Origin: Arthrobacter agilis
Lineage (GTDB): Bacteria > Actinomycetota > Actinomycetes > Actinomycetales > Micrococcaceae
NCBI RefSeq assembly: GCF_002157505.1
Contig: NZ_NFSC01000029.1
Span: 124,001 to 188,000, forward strand
Direction: 5' to 3'
DNA length: 64,000 nucleotides
The position numbers and the translations under genes were made by a program. Shown in pieces: positions 52,637 through 60,782 of this stretch (position 1 is its first letter; the number at the start of each line of letters is the position of its first letter). The notes beneath the pieces are model-generated. The model was not told the DNA's origin. It saw only the letters and a list, made by a program, of their open reading frames with translations, and did not search any database.

Positions 52637-54016
52637 TCAGTGGCCGGGTACTGCCGCTACCTTCTCGTCCTCCGGCAGCAGGTTGTCCGAGCGTGCCCGC
52701 ATGTTGCGGGTCAGGATGAACATCACCGCGGCGAGGAAGGCGAAGACTCCGACCGAGATGGTGCCGTAGAGGCCTGTCTCGGTCGTGAAGCGCTCGTCGA
52801 TCGCGGTGCGCATGATGGGGGCGACGAACCCTCCGAGGTTGCCCAGGGAGTTGATGAGTCCGATACCCGCTGCTGCTGCCGTGCCTGTGAGGAACGCCGT
52901 GGGGTAGGACCACGTGATGGGGCCGCAGGCCAGGAAGCTGGAGACGGAGACCACGAGGAAGGCGATCGCCAGGACCGGCATGCCGTTCTCGCCGGCGTAG
53001 GCAGCACCGATGGTCGCCAGGCCGGTGAGGGTGTAGAACATCGTGCCCCAGGTGCGGCGGCGCCGGATGGTGTTGGCGCGCTTGCCCACGTTGTAGCAGA
53101 CGAACAGGCCGACGAGCCAGGGGATGGCCGTGATCAGGCCGACCTGCCAGAACTCGGCGTCGGGGCTGATGATGGCCTTGACCTGCTGCGGGAGGTAGAA
53201 CGTCGTGCCGTAGACCGCCACCTGCAGGCAGAAGTAGATCACCGTGAAGTACCAGACCTTCCAGTTCCCCATGGCACGCAGGATGCCCGAGGGCCCGTCG
53301 GTGCTGCGGACGACGTCCTCCGCCTCCATGACCTTGACCAGGGCGCGCTTCTCGTCCTTGTCGAGCCACTTCGCGTCCTGCGGGCCATTGATCAGGAAGA
53401 AGATCGCGGCGATACCGGCGATCACGGCCAGCATCCCCTCGGTGAAGAACATGACCTGCCATCCGTGCCACGGCGTGTACGCGTCGCCGAAGGAGATCAG
53501 GGCACCGGACAGGGGGTTGCCGAGCATCTGGGAGAAGGGCTGGGCGAGGTAGAACAGTGCGAACATCTGGACGCGGACCTTGTTGGGGAACCACTCCGAG
53601 AGGAACATGATCACGCCCGGGAACAGCCCGGCCTCCGTGACGCCGAGGAGGAACCGCAGGACGATGAACATGGTGTCGCCGGTCGTGAAGGCGAAGGCCG
53701 CGGCCACGATGCCCCAGGTGATGGCGATGCGGGCCAGCCACCAGCGTGCGCCCAGCTTCCTGAGCACCAGGTTCGACGGGATCTCGAAGATCGCGTAACC
53801 GATGAAGAAGATGCCGGCGCCGAGGGCGAAGGCCCCGGCGGAGACGCCGCGGTCGACCTGGAGGGCTTCTTGTGCGTATCCCACATTCGTACGGTCGAGG
53901 AACGCGACGAAGTACAGGATGATGAGCATCGGCATCAGGTGCCGTGCAGCTTTCTTGACGGCTGAGGCAAGCGCGGGGCTGTCCAGGTCGTCTTTGACCG
54001 CGTCCGTAGCGGACAT
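52637..54016 (-). CDS. ACS-family MFS transporter for an organic or sugar acid
   Basis: This 459-residue transporter has 12 helices. It shows the anion:cation symporter hallmarks YFVAFLDRTNVGYAQEAL, IFFIGYAIFEIPSNLVLRKLGARWWLARI and FLLGVTEAGLFPGVIMFLSEWFP. Relatives import tartrate, hexuronates or four-carbon acids with H+. Placement beside the DUF1537 kinase and LtnD-like gene suggests uptake of threonate or erythronate. AAGGAG precedes the ATG. A TGTTGG triplet repeat (54034-54051) lies in its leader. Confidence 0.85.
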   Translation of the reverse strand: MSATDAVKDDLDSPALASAVKKAARHLMPMLIILYFVAFLDRTNVGYAQEALQVDRGVSAGAFALGAGIFFIGYAIFEIPSNLVLRKLGARWWLARIAITWGIVAAAFAFTTGDTMFIVLRFLLGVTEAGLFPGVIMFLSEWFPNKVRVQMFALFYLAQPFSQMLGNPLSGALISFGDAYTPWHGWQVMFFTEGMLAVIAGIAAIFFLINGPQDAKWLDKDEKRALVKVMEAEDVVRSTDGPSGILRAMGNWKVWYFTVIYFCLQVAVYGTTFYLPQQVKAIISPDAEFWQVGLITAIPWLVGLFVCYNVGKRANTIRRRRTWGTMFYTLTGLATIGAAYAGENGMPVLAIAFLVVSVSSFLACGPITWSYPTAFLTGTAAAAGIGLINSLGNLGGFVAPIMRTAIDERFTTETGLYGTISVGVFAFLAAVMFILTRNMRARSDNLLPEDEKVAAVPGH

Positions 54017-54061
54017 GGGCCTCTCCTTAGTGCTGTTGGTGTTGGTGTTGGGTGGTGCGAC

Positions 54062-54160
54062 TCATCCCACGAGCGACGGGAGGATGAGCCAGGCCCCGAT
54101 CACGACGAGGATGACCCCGACGGCGAGGAACAGGATGCGGGACTTCGACCAGTCGCCCAT
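54062..54160 (-). CDS. 32-residue single-helix membrane protein
   Basis: This short gene encodes MGDWSKSRILFLAVGVILV followed by VIGAWLILPSLVG. It has a polar N-terminus and one membrane helix from about residue 8 to 30. It begins one base after the SDR stop codon (TGACATG), so translation is likely coupled, and ends 45 bases before the MFS transporter start on the same strand. Its position and composition suggest a small partner of the transporter. Length below common annotation cut-offs explains why it may be missed. Function is inferred only from context. Confidence 0.6.
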   Translation of the reverse strand: MGDWSKSRILFLAVGVILVVIGAWLILPSLVG

Positions 54161-54161
54161 G

Positions 54162-54932
54162 TCAGTGCATGTAGAGTCCGCCGTCGACGTTCAGGGTCTG
54201 GCCCGTCACGAATCCGGCGTCCTCGCTGATGAGGTAGGCGATGGCTGCTGCGATGTCACGGGGGGTGCCGATCCGCGGGAGGACGCCGTCGGCCGCCATG
54301 GCAGCCTTGCGTTCCTCCGTGAGCGTCCCACCCATGATGTCCGTGTCGATGGGACCGGGGGAGATGGCGTTGACGGTGATGCCCGCCCCGCCCAGTTCAC
54401 GCGCCACGGAGCGCGTGAATCCGATGACCCCGGCCTTCGCCGCGGAGTAGACGGTCTTGGAGAACGTCCCTCCGCCGCGCTGCGCGGAGACCGAGGACAG
54501 GTTGACGACCCGCCCGACGCCGTTCCCGACCATGGACTCGACGGCCCGCCGGGTGGCGTAGTGGACGCCGTTCATGTTGATGCTCATGACGCGGTCCCAC
54601 TCCTCGGAGGTGACCTCGAGGTAAGGCACGGGACTGGAGACCCCGGCGAGGTTCACCAGTGCCACGACCTGCGGGAGCTCGGCCTCAAGACTGTCGAAGG
54701 CCGCCCGTACCTCGGACTCGTTGGCGACATTGGCCCCGGCCCCGGCCGCCGTGACGCCGTGCTCCTCCGCGATCTCGCGGGCGACGGCCTTCGCCGCGGC
54801 ATCGTCGAGGTCGATGATGCCGATGTTCCAGCCGAGTCCTGCAAGGTAGTGGGCGGACGCGCGGCCGATGCCGCGCGGCGAGGCCGCGCCGGTGAGGACG
54901 ACCGACCTGGAGTCGGGGAATGCTGGTGCCAC
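54162..54932 (-). CDS. Short-chain dehydrogenase/reductase
   Basis: This 256-residue classical SDR has cofactor motif TGAASPRGIGRASA (residues 14-27), NLAG, catalytic Ser-Tyr-Lys (NLSSVSAQ, then VYSAAKAGV) and ISPGPIDTDI. It oxidises a polyol or hydroxy acid with NAD(P)+. In this operon a tetritol, tetronate or lactone substrate is likely. The GTG start has AGGAGG upstream. It lies 18 bases after the 3-hydroxyacyl-CoA-dehydrogenase-type gene and leads directly into the 32-residue membrane protein. Confidence 0.85.
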   Translation of the reverse strand: MAPAFPDSRSVVLTGAASPRGIGRASAHYLAGLGWNIGIIDLDDAAAKAVAREIAEEHGVTAAGAGANVANESEVRAAFDSLEAELPQVVALVNLAGVSSPVPYLEVTSEEWDRVMSINMNGVHYATRRAVESMVGNGVGRVVNLSSVSAQRGGGTFSKTVYSAAKAGVIGFTRSVARELGGAGITVNAISPGPIDTDIMGGTLTEERKAAMAADGVLPRIGTPRDIAAAIAYLISEDAGFVTGQTLNVDGGLYMH

Positions 54933-54950
54933 GATAGGGCCTCCTTGCGA

Positions 54951-55904
54951 TCAGTGGATGGGTGCAGGACCGAGTTCGTCCATGAGTTTCTTGATGGCCA
55001 CGTAGGCCTTGTTGCGGTAGGCGATCAGCTCGGCGGTGCGCTCCGCCGGGACGTCGAGGTAGCCGGATCCAGTCTTGGTCCCGAAGTGTCCGGCGTCCAC
55101 GAGTTGCTTCAGCGAATCGGGTGTTGCGAAACGCTCGGGCCAGCGGGTCTGCAGGGACGCGTAGCAGAAGGCGTAGACGTCGAGCCCTGCCATGTCCGCG
55201 ATGGCGAACGGGCCGAAGACGGGGAGCCGGAAGCCGAAGGTCGTGCGGACGATCGTGTCGACGTCGTCCGCGGTCGCGATGCCCTCCTCGACGATCTGGG
55301 TCGCCTCGTGGAACAGGGCGTACTGGAGCCGGTTCAGCACGAAGCCGGTGGCGTCCTTCACGCGCGCCGTCTCCTTGCCCGTGGAGGCGACGATCTCCTC
55401 GACCACCGGGATGATCCCGTCATCGGTCCCCGGGTGCGGGATGAGCTCGACGCCGGGGATGAAGGGGGCGGGATTCGAGAAGTGGACGCCGAGGAACCGC
55501 TCGGGATGCTCCACGGCCTCCGCGAGGCTGGCGATCAGGATGGTGGAGGTGTTCGAACCGATGATGGCGTCCGGACGGGCGGCCGCCGAGATCCGCCGCA
55601 GTGTCTCGTGCTTGATCTCGATCCGTTCCGGCACCGCCTCCTCGATGAACTCCGCGTCGGACACGGCGTCCTCGATGGAGTCGGCGGCGGAGACGTTCGC
55701 CTCGATGCGCTGGCGCGCATCCGCGGGGAACAGGCCGTCGGCGGCGAACTGGTCCGCCTCGGACAGCAGCCGCGCGAGGTTCGACGACGCTATCTCGGCG
55801 CTCACATCCGCGATCCGGACGGTGTGGCCGGCCAGGGCGAGGACCTGGGCGATGCCGCCGCCCATGTATCCCGATCCGACGACTGCGATTCTCTTCGGTG
55901 TCAT
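54951..55904 (-). CDS. 3-hydroxyacyl-CoA dehydrogenase-type oxidoreductase
   Basis: This 317-residue protein has Rossmann motif VVGSGYMGGGIAQVLALAGH (residues 8-27), HFSNPAPFIPGVELIPHPGT and a C-terminal helical domain (GFVLNRLQYALFHEATQIVEEGIATADDVD...GPFAIADMAGLDV). This architecture is shared by 3-hydroxybutyryl-CoA, L-gulonate 3- and L-carnitine dehydrogenases. In an acid-sugar operon an L-gulonate-dehydrogenase-like 3-oxidation of an aldonate is the best guess. The ATG overlaps the upstream isomerase stop (ATGA). It is part of the left C4 operon. Confidence 0.82.
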   Translation of the reverse strand: MTPKRIAVVGSGYMGGGIAQVLALAGHTVRIADVSAEIASSNLARLLSEADQFAADGLFPADARQRIEANVSAADSIEDAVSDAEFIEEAVPERIEIKHETLRRISAAARPDAIIGSNTSTILIASLAEAVEHPERFLGVHFSNPAPFIPGVELIPHPGTDDGIIPVVEEIVASTGKETARVKDATGFVLNRLQYALFHEATQIVEEGIATADDVDTIVRTTFGFRLPVFGPFAIADMAGLDVYAFCYASLQTRWPERFATPDSLKQLVDAGHFGTKTGSGYLDVPAERTAELIAYRNKAYVAIKKLMDELGPAPIH

Positions 55905-56845
55905 GCGTCCTTCTTCCCAGGCAGGAGTGAGCGGATGTAGGTCTGGTTGGTGCCGCAGTTCCCGAGGCTGTCCCCGCCGTAGTGCTCGCACAGGAAGATG
56001 CCGTCGAAACCGAGCTCGATGGCGTCGCGGATCACCTGGCGGTAATTGATCAGCCCGGCCTCCATCGAGCTGGGAACGCTCGTCGCCCACGAGCCGTCGG
56101 CGGCCTCGTCGCGCGTGTAGTTCTTGACGTGCCAGTAGTTGGCGTAGGGGAGGAGCTTCGTGTGGAGTTCACGCCAGTCCTCGACCGGGCGGTGCAGGCG
56201 GATGAGGTTGGCGACATCGGGGTTGATCCCCACGTTGTCGAGGCCGATCTCCTCCACGAGGCGCACGGCGCTGTCCGCGGTGCCGAGGTAGGTGTCCTCG
56301 TACAGCTCCAGCGACATCTTCAGTCCGACGTCGGCGGCATGCCGACCGAGTTCCCGCAGCCGCGTGACCGCGGCCTGCCATACCTCCGGGTCGTCGGGAT
56401 CCTTGGGTCCCTCCGCCGTCCAGAACCAGAGGGCGCGGCGCTGTGCCTCGCTGAAGGGCTGGTGGAGTCCGGTGGAGAAGACCTCCATGCCCCATTCGGC
56501 TGCCGCGTCGATCGTGCGGTGTGCGTAGGCGAGGTTGCGTTCCTCGTGGCCTGGCATGATGACGCTCTGCCGCTGCAGGTGGACCGACGGGATCCGTACG
56601 CCGTGCGAGGCCGCGATGGACAGGAACTCGTCGCGCCGGGACGGCTCGAGGTCGGCGGGACGGACGTGACTGTCGGCCAGTTCGGCGAGCGAGAATCCGA
56701 CGTGTTCCACCTGGGTGAACATGTCGTCCCACGCCTCCGGGTCGGCGTCGTGGAGGGCGACGCCCTCCTTGCTCACCGTCGGGATGCCGTGCAGGCAGGT
56801 GGCGATCGGCCAGTCCTGGGCAGTGAATGCGGGCTGCGAAGGCAT
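55901..56845 (-). CDS. TIM-barrel sugar (phosphate) isomerase/epimerase
   Basis: This 314-residue AP-endonuclease-2-like TIM barrel has metal and substrate residues in MSLELYEDTYLGTADSAV, NVGINPDVANLIRL, YWHVKNYTRD and FLCEHYGGDS, as in xylose-isomerase-like epimerases. It could do the 2-oxo/3-oxo-tetronate isomerisation normally done by OtnI, but it is longer than OtnI (~260 residues). It is the first gene of the left C4 operon, 42 bases downstream of a CTATAGGA operator. Start at ATG 56845 after GGAG. Confidence 0.8.
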   Translation of the reverse strand: MPSQPAFTAQDWPIATCLHGIPTVSKEGVALHDADPEAWDDMFTQVEHVGFSLAELADSHVRPADLEPSRRDEFLSIAASHGVRIPSVHLQRQSVIMPGHEERNLAYAHRTIDAAAEWGMEVFSTGLHQPFSEAQRRALWFWTAEGPKDPDDPEVWQAAVTRLRELGRHAADVGLKMSLELYEDTYLGTADSAVRLVEEIGLDNVGINPDVANLIRLHRPVEDWRELHTKLLPYANYWHVKNYTRDEAADGSWATSVPSSMEAGLINYRQVIRDAIELGFDGIFLCEHYGGDSLGNCGTNQTYIRSLLPGKKDA

Positions 56846-56886
56846 GTCGTTGCTCCGTTGCAATCGGGGGGAGGAGGAAAGAAAAG

Positions 56887-56900
56887 ATCCTATAGGAAAT
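56887..56900 (-). promoter_or_regulatory. GntR-type operator for the left C4 operon
   Basis: ATCCTATAGGAAAT contains the perfect palindrome TCCTATAGGA (56888-56897). It lies just downstream of a predicted -10. A near-identical site precedes the dhaK operon at 60683-60695 (ATTCTATAGGATA). Both flank the GntR gene region, so the FadR/GCD-type GntR encoded here is the likely repressor. Confidence 0.6.
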
Positions 56901-56926
56901 ATAGACGGACCTCCGGGGCTCTGCAA
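56898..56926 (-). promoter_or_regulatory. Predicted promoter of the left C4 operon
   Basis: On the minus strand TTGCAG (56921-56926) and TATATT (56898-56903) are separated by exactly 17 bases. The GntR-type palindrome begins directly after the -10, an arrangement suited to repression. Confidence 0.6.
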
Positions 56927-56957
56927 GACCTCATGCAGCTGTTTTTAAGGTTGCTTC

Positions 56958-57674
56958 TCAGGTGCCGGGAGAGTCGTCCAGGGAACGGGCGCGCACGCCC
57001 TCGATGTGGGCCCGCAGGGCCGCGACGGGCGAGGAGGGGTCCCCGCTGGCGAAGGCCTCCAGGATGGCGGCGTGCTCGACGGCGGCCTCGGAGACATCGC
57101 TCGTCCCCCGGATGACGGCCTGGCGCATCCGGTGCGTGAGCGCCCCGAGATTGGCGTACATGTCCTGCACGTAGCGGTTGCCGGCGGCATCCAGGATCAC
57201 CAGGTGGAAGGCGTTGTCGGCGTCGAAGTAGTCATGGATGGTGCGGATGGGTACCTCGCCGCCCCGCATCGCGTCGGTGACCCGCTCGCCCATCAGGTGG
57301 TGGTGTTCGTGGGCCTGCTGCAGGGCGGGCAGGAAGGATGCTGCGCGGGGGGCCGCGAGTCGCGCCGCCTCGACCTCGAGCATGATGCGGGCCTCGAACA
57401 GTTCGTCGAGCTGCTCCGGCCCGAGGGGAGGCGCGACGCGGTAGCCCTTGAGGGCCTCGCGAGTCACCAGGCCCGTGCGCTCGAGCTGGACCATGGCCTC
57501 GCGGATGGGTGTCGGGGAGACCTTGAGCTGCTTCGCCAGCGTGTCGATCGAGAGCCTCGCCCCCGGTTCCATCTCGCTCGAGAGGAGGATGTCGAGGATC
57601 CGGTCGTACACCCGGTCCCGCAGCCCGCGCCGGTCGATGTCCGGAACGGAACGGTCAGAAAGCCCTGCTGCCAT
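56958..57674 (-). CDS. GntR-family (FadR/FCD subfamily) regulator
   Basis: This 238-residue regulator has an N-terminal winged helix (~15-80: LRDRVYDRILDILLSSEMEPGARLSIDTLAKQLKVSPTPIREAMVQLERTGLV). A C-terminal all-helical FCD ligand domain follows, with likely metal/ligand His in YFDADNAFHLVIL, GALTHRMR and EHAAILEAF. It overlaps the TIM-like isomerase gene by 20 bases and is last in the right operon. It probably binds the TCCTATAGGA-type sites and responds to a C4 intermediate. Confidence 0.88.
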   Translation of the reverse strand: MAAGLSDRSVPDIDRRGLRDRVYDRILDILLSSEMEPGARLSIDTLAKQLKVSPTPIREAMVQLERTGLVTREALKGYRVAPPLGPEQLDELFEARIMLEVEAARLAAPRAASFLPALQQAHEHHHLMGERVTDAMRGGEVPIRTIHDYFDADNAFHLVILDAAGNRYVQDMYANLGALTHRMRQAVIRGTSDVSEAAVEHAAILEAFASGDPSSPVAALRAHIEGVRARSLDDSPGT

Positions 57675-58443
57675 CGCCAACCCCAATTCTCCAGGCCTCG
57701 TCCAGAATGGCCCCGAACGCAGCCGGGTCGTGTGCGAAGCGACCGAGGAACATGCCGTCGACATCCGGAGCGATGCGCGTCAGGAGGCCGGGGCCGGCAC
57801 TCCCTCCGTAGATTACCCGTGCATGCTGCAGTAGTCCGTCTCCGGACAGGTGGGAGCGCAGGGCGCGGGTGACGGCGCGGATGTGGGAATCGGGTGCGGG
57901 TTCCGGCTGCCCGATCGCCCAGACCGGCTCGTAGGCCACGATGATCGTCCCGCCGGTCCCTTCGCGGCGGGCGACAGCGAGGCACGCCTCGAGCTGGCGC
58001 AGGCACGCCTCGACCGCCGACGCATGCTCGCCCCGTTCCTCCTCGCCGATGCAGAGGACCGGCACCAGCCCGTGACGGAGGCTCGCATGGACCTTCCGGG
58101 CGGCGGAGGAGTCCGTCTCGCCGAACATCGACCTGCGCTCCGCATGGCCGATCTCCACGAGCCCGACGCCCAGCTCGGCCAGCTCCGCTGCCGAGACCTC
58201 CCCGGTGAAGGCGCCGGCGTCCTCCCAATGGACGTCCTGCGCTCCCACGAGCAGGCCCGCGGGAGCAGCCAGGTCCAGGACGGCGGGAATGGAGGGGAAG
58301 GTCGGAATGACGAAGGGTTCCACCACTCCGTCCCGTACCGCGGGGTGCGCCGATGCGATCTCCGCCACCCGCCGGGTCCAGTCGACCTGGCGCTGGTGGC
58401 CGAAATACATCTTCAGGCTGGAGCCGATGGTGAACCTCGGCAT
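57655..58443 (-). CDS. Triosephosphate isomerase-like L-erythrulose-1-phosphate isomerase
   Basis: This 262-residue TIM-family protein has catalytic His in VEIGHAERRSMFGE and Glu in VAYEPVWAIG, plus phosphate loop IYGGSAG. The N-terminal active-site region is IGSSLKMYFG: Lys11 is kept, but the Asn of true TIM (N-x-K) is Ser. Next to a DhaK-type kinase and an RpiB-like isomerase, this points to the EryH/LerI role (L-erythrulose-1-P to D-erythrulose-4-P) rather than glycolytic TIM. Start at ATG 58443, six bases from the rpiB stop. Confidence 0.82.
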   Translation of the reverse strand: MPRFTIGSSLKMYFGHQRQVDWTRRVAEIASAHPAVRDGVVEPFVIPTFPSIPAVLDLAAPAGLLVGAQDVHWEDAGAFTGEVSAAELAELGVGLVEIGHAERRSMFGETDSSAARKVHASLRHGLVPVLCIGEEERGEHASAVEACLRQLEACLAVARREGTGGTIIVAYEPVWAIGQPEPAPDSHIRAVTRALRSHLSGDGLLQHARVIYGGSAGPGLLTRIAPDVDGMFLGRFAHDPAAFGAILDEAWRIGVGDGSRAF

Positions 58444-58449
58444 GGGTCG

Positions 58450-58905
58450 TTACACGCCCTCGTAGGCGAGGATGTCGTCCACCTTGGCCTTCGACGCACT
58501 CGAGGTGTCGAACGTGTAGGTCAGCCACTCCCGCACGAGCCGGCGGGCGAGTTCGATGCCGACGACGCGCTGGCCCATGCAGAGCACCTGGCAGTCGTTG
58601 GACAGGACGGACCGCTCCACGGAGAAGGGGTCGTGGGCCGTGGCGGCACGGATGCCCTGCACCTTGTTCGCGGCGATGGCGACACCGATCCCGGTGCCGC
58701 AGATGAGGAGCGCGCGGTCCGCCTCGCCCCTCGCGACCCGCTCGGCGGCCTCAATGGCGACCTTGGGGTAGGGCGTGTGGCCGTCCGGTCCCACGCCGAC
58801 GTCGACCACCGACTCGACGAGGTCGTTCTGTTCGAGATCCTTCTTCAGGATCTCCTTGTACTCGTATCCCGCGTCGTCGCAGCCGATGATGAGCCTGAGG
58901 GCCAT
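58450..58905 (-). CDS. RpiB-family isomerase (D-erythrulose-4-phosphate isomerase-like)
   Basis: This 151-residue RpiB/LacAB-fold protein has [15 protein letters not shown] (phosphate/base region) and the catalytic Cys in [23 protein letters not shown]. In this operon it most likely acts as EryI/DerI, converting D-erythrulose-4-P to D-erythrose-4-P for the pentose phosphate pathway. Ribose-5-phosphate isomerase activity is the alternative. It lies eight bases after dhaK. Confidence 0.88.
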   Translation of the reverse strand: MALRLIIGCDDAGYEYKEILKKDLEQNDLVESVVDVGVGPDGHTPYPKVAIEAAERVARGEADRALLICGTGIGVAIAANKVQGIRAATAHDPFSVERSVLSNDCQVLCMGQRVVGIELARRLVREWLTYTFDTSSASKAKVDDILAYEGV

Positions 58906-58913
58906 GTTCTCTC

Positions 58914-60656
58914 CTAGTGATCCTGCGGGCTGGTGCCCGGAGCGCTACTGATGACGTCCGCGACGGTGGTGCAGATGAGCGCGAAGGACACTGCGCCGGG
59001 GTCGGGCGTGCCGACTGATTTGTCTCCATGGGCCCGCGCGCGCCCGAGGGTCGCCTTCATCGCCGTCGTGGCTTCCGCCGCGGCGGTGGCTGCGGATGCG
59101 GCTCCCGACCACGCCTCGACGAGCCCCTGCCCGTCGCCGATCCGCGCCGACAGTTCGTCGGAGAACGGCACGATCGCGTCGATCATGGTCTTGTCGCCGA
59201 CCTTCGCTTTCCCGAAGGCCATGACGGCGTCACTGGCTGCCGACACTCCTCGCGCGAGGTCCTCGGCGGTGGGCCGCGCTTCGTCGCCGATCACCGTTCC
59301 GAGGGCCTTGAGGATGGTCGCCCAGATGGCGCCCGAGGTCCCGCCGGCGCGGTCGCTCCAGGCGTTGGCGGCGTGCCGCAGTGCCGTCTCGGCGCCGGCG
59401 CCCTGCCCGACGGCGGCGCGTGCCGCGTCCCGTGCGGCGTGGGCGCCGCGCTGCATCCCGATGCCGTGGTCGCCGTCGCCCGCCACCTGGTCCAGCCGGC
59501 CGAGTTCGTCGGCATGCTCGTCCACGATGCGTGCGACGGCGTCGAGGGCCGTGGCGATGGTGGCCGCGCAGGCGCGGGATTCGGCGGATGAACTGCCGAC
59601 CGTCTCCTCGGCGTCGTCCTTGACCTCCGCGTCGAAGCGCTGCTGCTCGGCGACCTGTCCGCGGCGGAAGCCGGGGGTGTCCGCCGGCGCTGTCCAGAGG
59701 CGTTCGAGCTCGTCGTCGAGCCACAGGAGGGTGAGGGAGCAGCCGGCCATGTCGAAGCTGGTGCACAGTTCGCCGACCTCTGGGTCGACGATGCTGATGC
59801 CGCGTTCGCCGAGCAACTGATGGACGGTGCGGTAGACGACGAAGAGCTCCTCGTACTTCACGCTGCCGAGGCCGTTCAGCAGGGGTACGACCCGCGCGCC
59901 CTCGAGGGAGACGCCGTCCGGGACCTCTTCGAGGAGGCGGGTGACGAACAGTTCGGCGAGGCCCGCTGCCGTGGGGATGTCCACCTCGTCGATGCCTGGC
60001 TCTCCATGGATGCCCAGTCCAACGGCCATGCGGCCTTCCGGAACCTCGAAGAGGGGAGCGTCGGCGCCGGGAAGGGTACAGCCTCCGAAGGCGACTCCGA
60101 GGGAGCGCGTCCGATCGTTCGCGCGGCGGGCGACGCGCTCGACGCCGTCGAGGTCGTAGCCCTCCTCACACGCCGCGCCGGCGACCTTGAACACCGTGAG
60201 GTCACCTGCGATGCCGCGCCGCTTGTGCTCCTCGCCCTTCGGCGCGCTGAAGATGTCGTCGGTCACGGTCACCGTGCGGACGTCCATCCCGGCCTCGCGC
60301 AGTTCGGCCTGCGCCTCGTCGAAGTGCAGGACGTCGCCCGCGTAGTTCCCGTAACTCAGGAGGACGCCCCGGCCCTGGTCGGCGGTCCGGGCGACCGTAC
60401 GGACCTGGTGTGCCGACGGCGATGCGAAGAGGTTGCCCATCACGGCTCCGTGCGCCAGGCCTGGCCCCACGAGGCCGCCGAACGCCGGGTAGTGTCCGCT
60501 GCCGCCCCCGATGACCAGGGAGACCGTCGGTGTTGCCGAGCGGCCCGCGCGGACGACGCCCCCCGGGATCTGCTGGACCCAGCGCGAGGCCGCAGCCGCG
60601 AAGCCGCTGATCATCTCGTCGACGAAGTCCCCGGGCTCATTGAACAGTCGCGTCAT
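58914..60656 (-). CDS. Fused DhaK-DhaL kinase (erythrulose/dihydroxyacetone kinase)
   Basis: This 580-residue single-chain ATP-dependent kinase has a DhaK domain (~1-330) with [31 protein letters not shown] and the covalent-substrate His in [13 protein letters not shown] linker is followed by a DhaL domain (~375-575) with the Mg-ATP loop [18 protein letters not shown]. Such fusions include the D- and L-erythrulose kinases DerK/LerK of Mycobacterium; the neighbouring isomerases favour erythrulose over dihydroxyacetone. ATG at 60656 follows AGGAGG. It is the first gene of the right C4 operon. Confidence 0.88.
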   Translation of the reverse strand: MTRLFNEPGDFVDEMISGFAAAASRWVQQIPGGVVRAGRSATPTVSLVIGGGSGHYPAFGGLVGPGLAHGAVMGNLFASPSAHQVRTVARTADQGRGVLLSYGNYAGDVLHFDEAQAELREAGMDVRTVTVTDDIFSAPKGEEHKRRGIAGDLTVFKVAGAACEEGYDLDGVERVARRANDRTRSLGVAFGGCTLPGADAPLFEVPEGRMAVGLGIHGEPGIDEVDIPTAAGLAELFVTRLLEEVPDGVSLEGARVVPLLNGLGSVKYEELFVVYRTVHQLLGERGISIVDPEVGELCTSFDMAGCSLTLLWLDDELERLWTAPADTPGFRRGQVAEQQRFDAEVKDDAEETVGSSSAESRACAATIATALDAVARIVDEHADELGRLDQVAGDGDHGIGMQRGAHAARDAARAAVGQGAGAETALRHAANAWSDRAGGTSGAIWATILKALGTVIGDEARPTAEDLARGVSAASDAVMAFGKAKVGDKTMIDAIVPFSDELSARIGDGQGLVEAWSGAASAATAAAEATTAMKATLGRARAHGDKSVGTPDPGAVSFALICTTVADVISSAPGTSPQDH

Positions 60657-60682
60657 TGCGATTCCTCCTGGTCGATTCCTAC

Positions 60683-60695
60683 ATTCTATAGGATA
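60683..60695 (-). promoter_or_regulatory. GntR-type operator and promoter of the dhaK operon
   Basis: ATTCTATAGGATA shares the CTATAGGA core with the site at 56887-56900. On the minus strand TTGCCC and TAGAAT are spaced 16 bases and the -10 lies inside the palindrome, so binding would block transcription. The site ends 27 bases before the kinase start codon. Confidence 0.6.
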
Positions 60696-60782
60696 CGCGT
60701 TCCGGGGCAACTTCCTCGAGGGAATGTCCCGGCAGGTCGGTGGGTCTACTGACGGAGCGGCAGGTTCCGGACGTCTCCGCGA

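Noticed and set aside
57655-58443. Glycolytic triosephosphate isomerase
   Set aside because: Gene context and the S-L-K active site fit an erythrulose-phosphate isomerase better.
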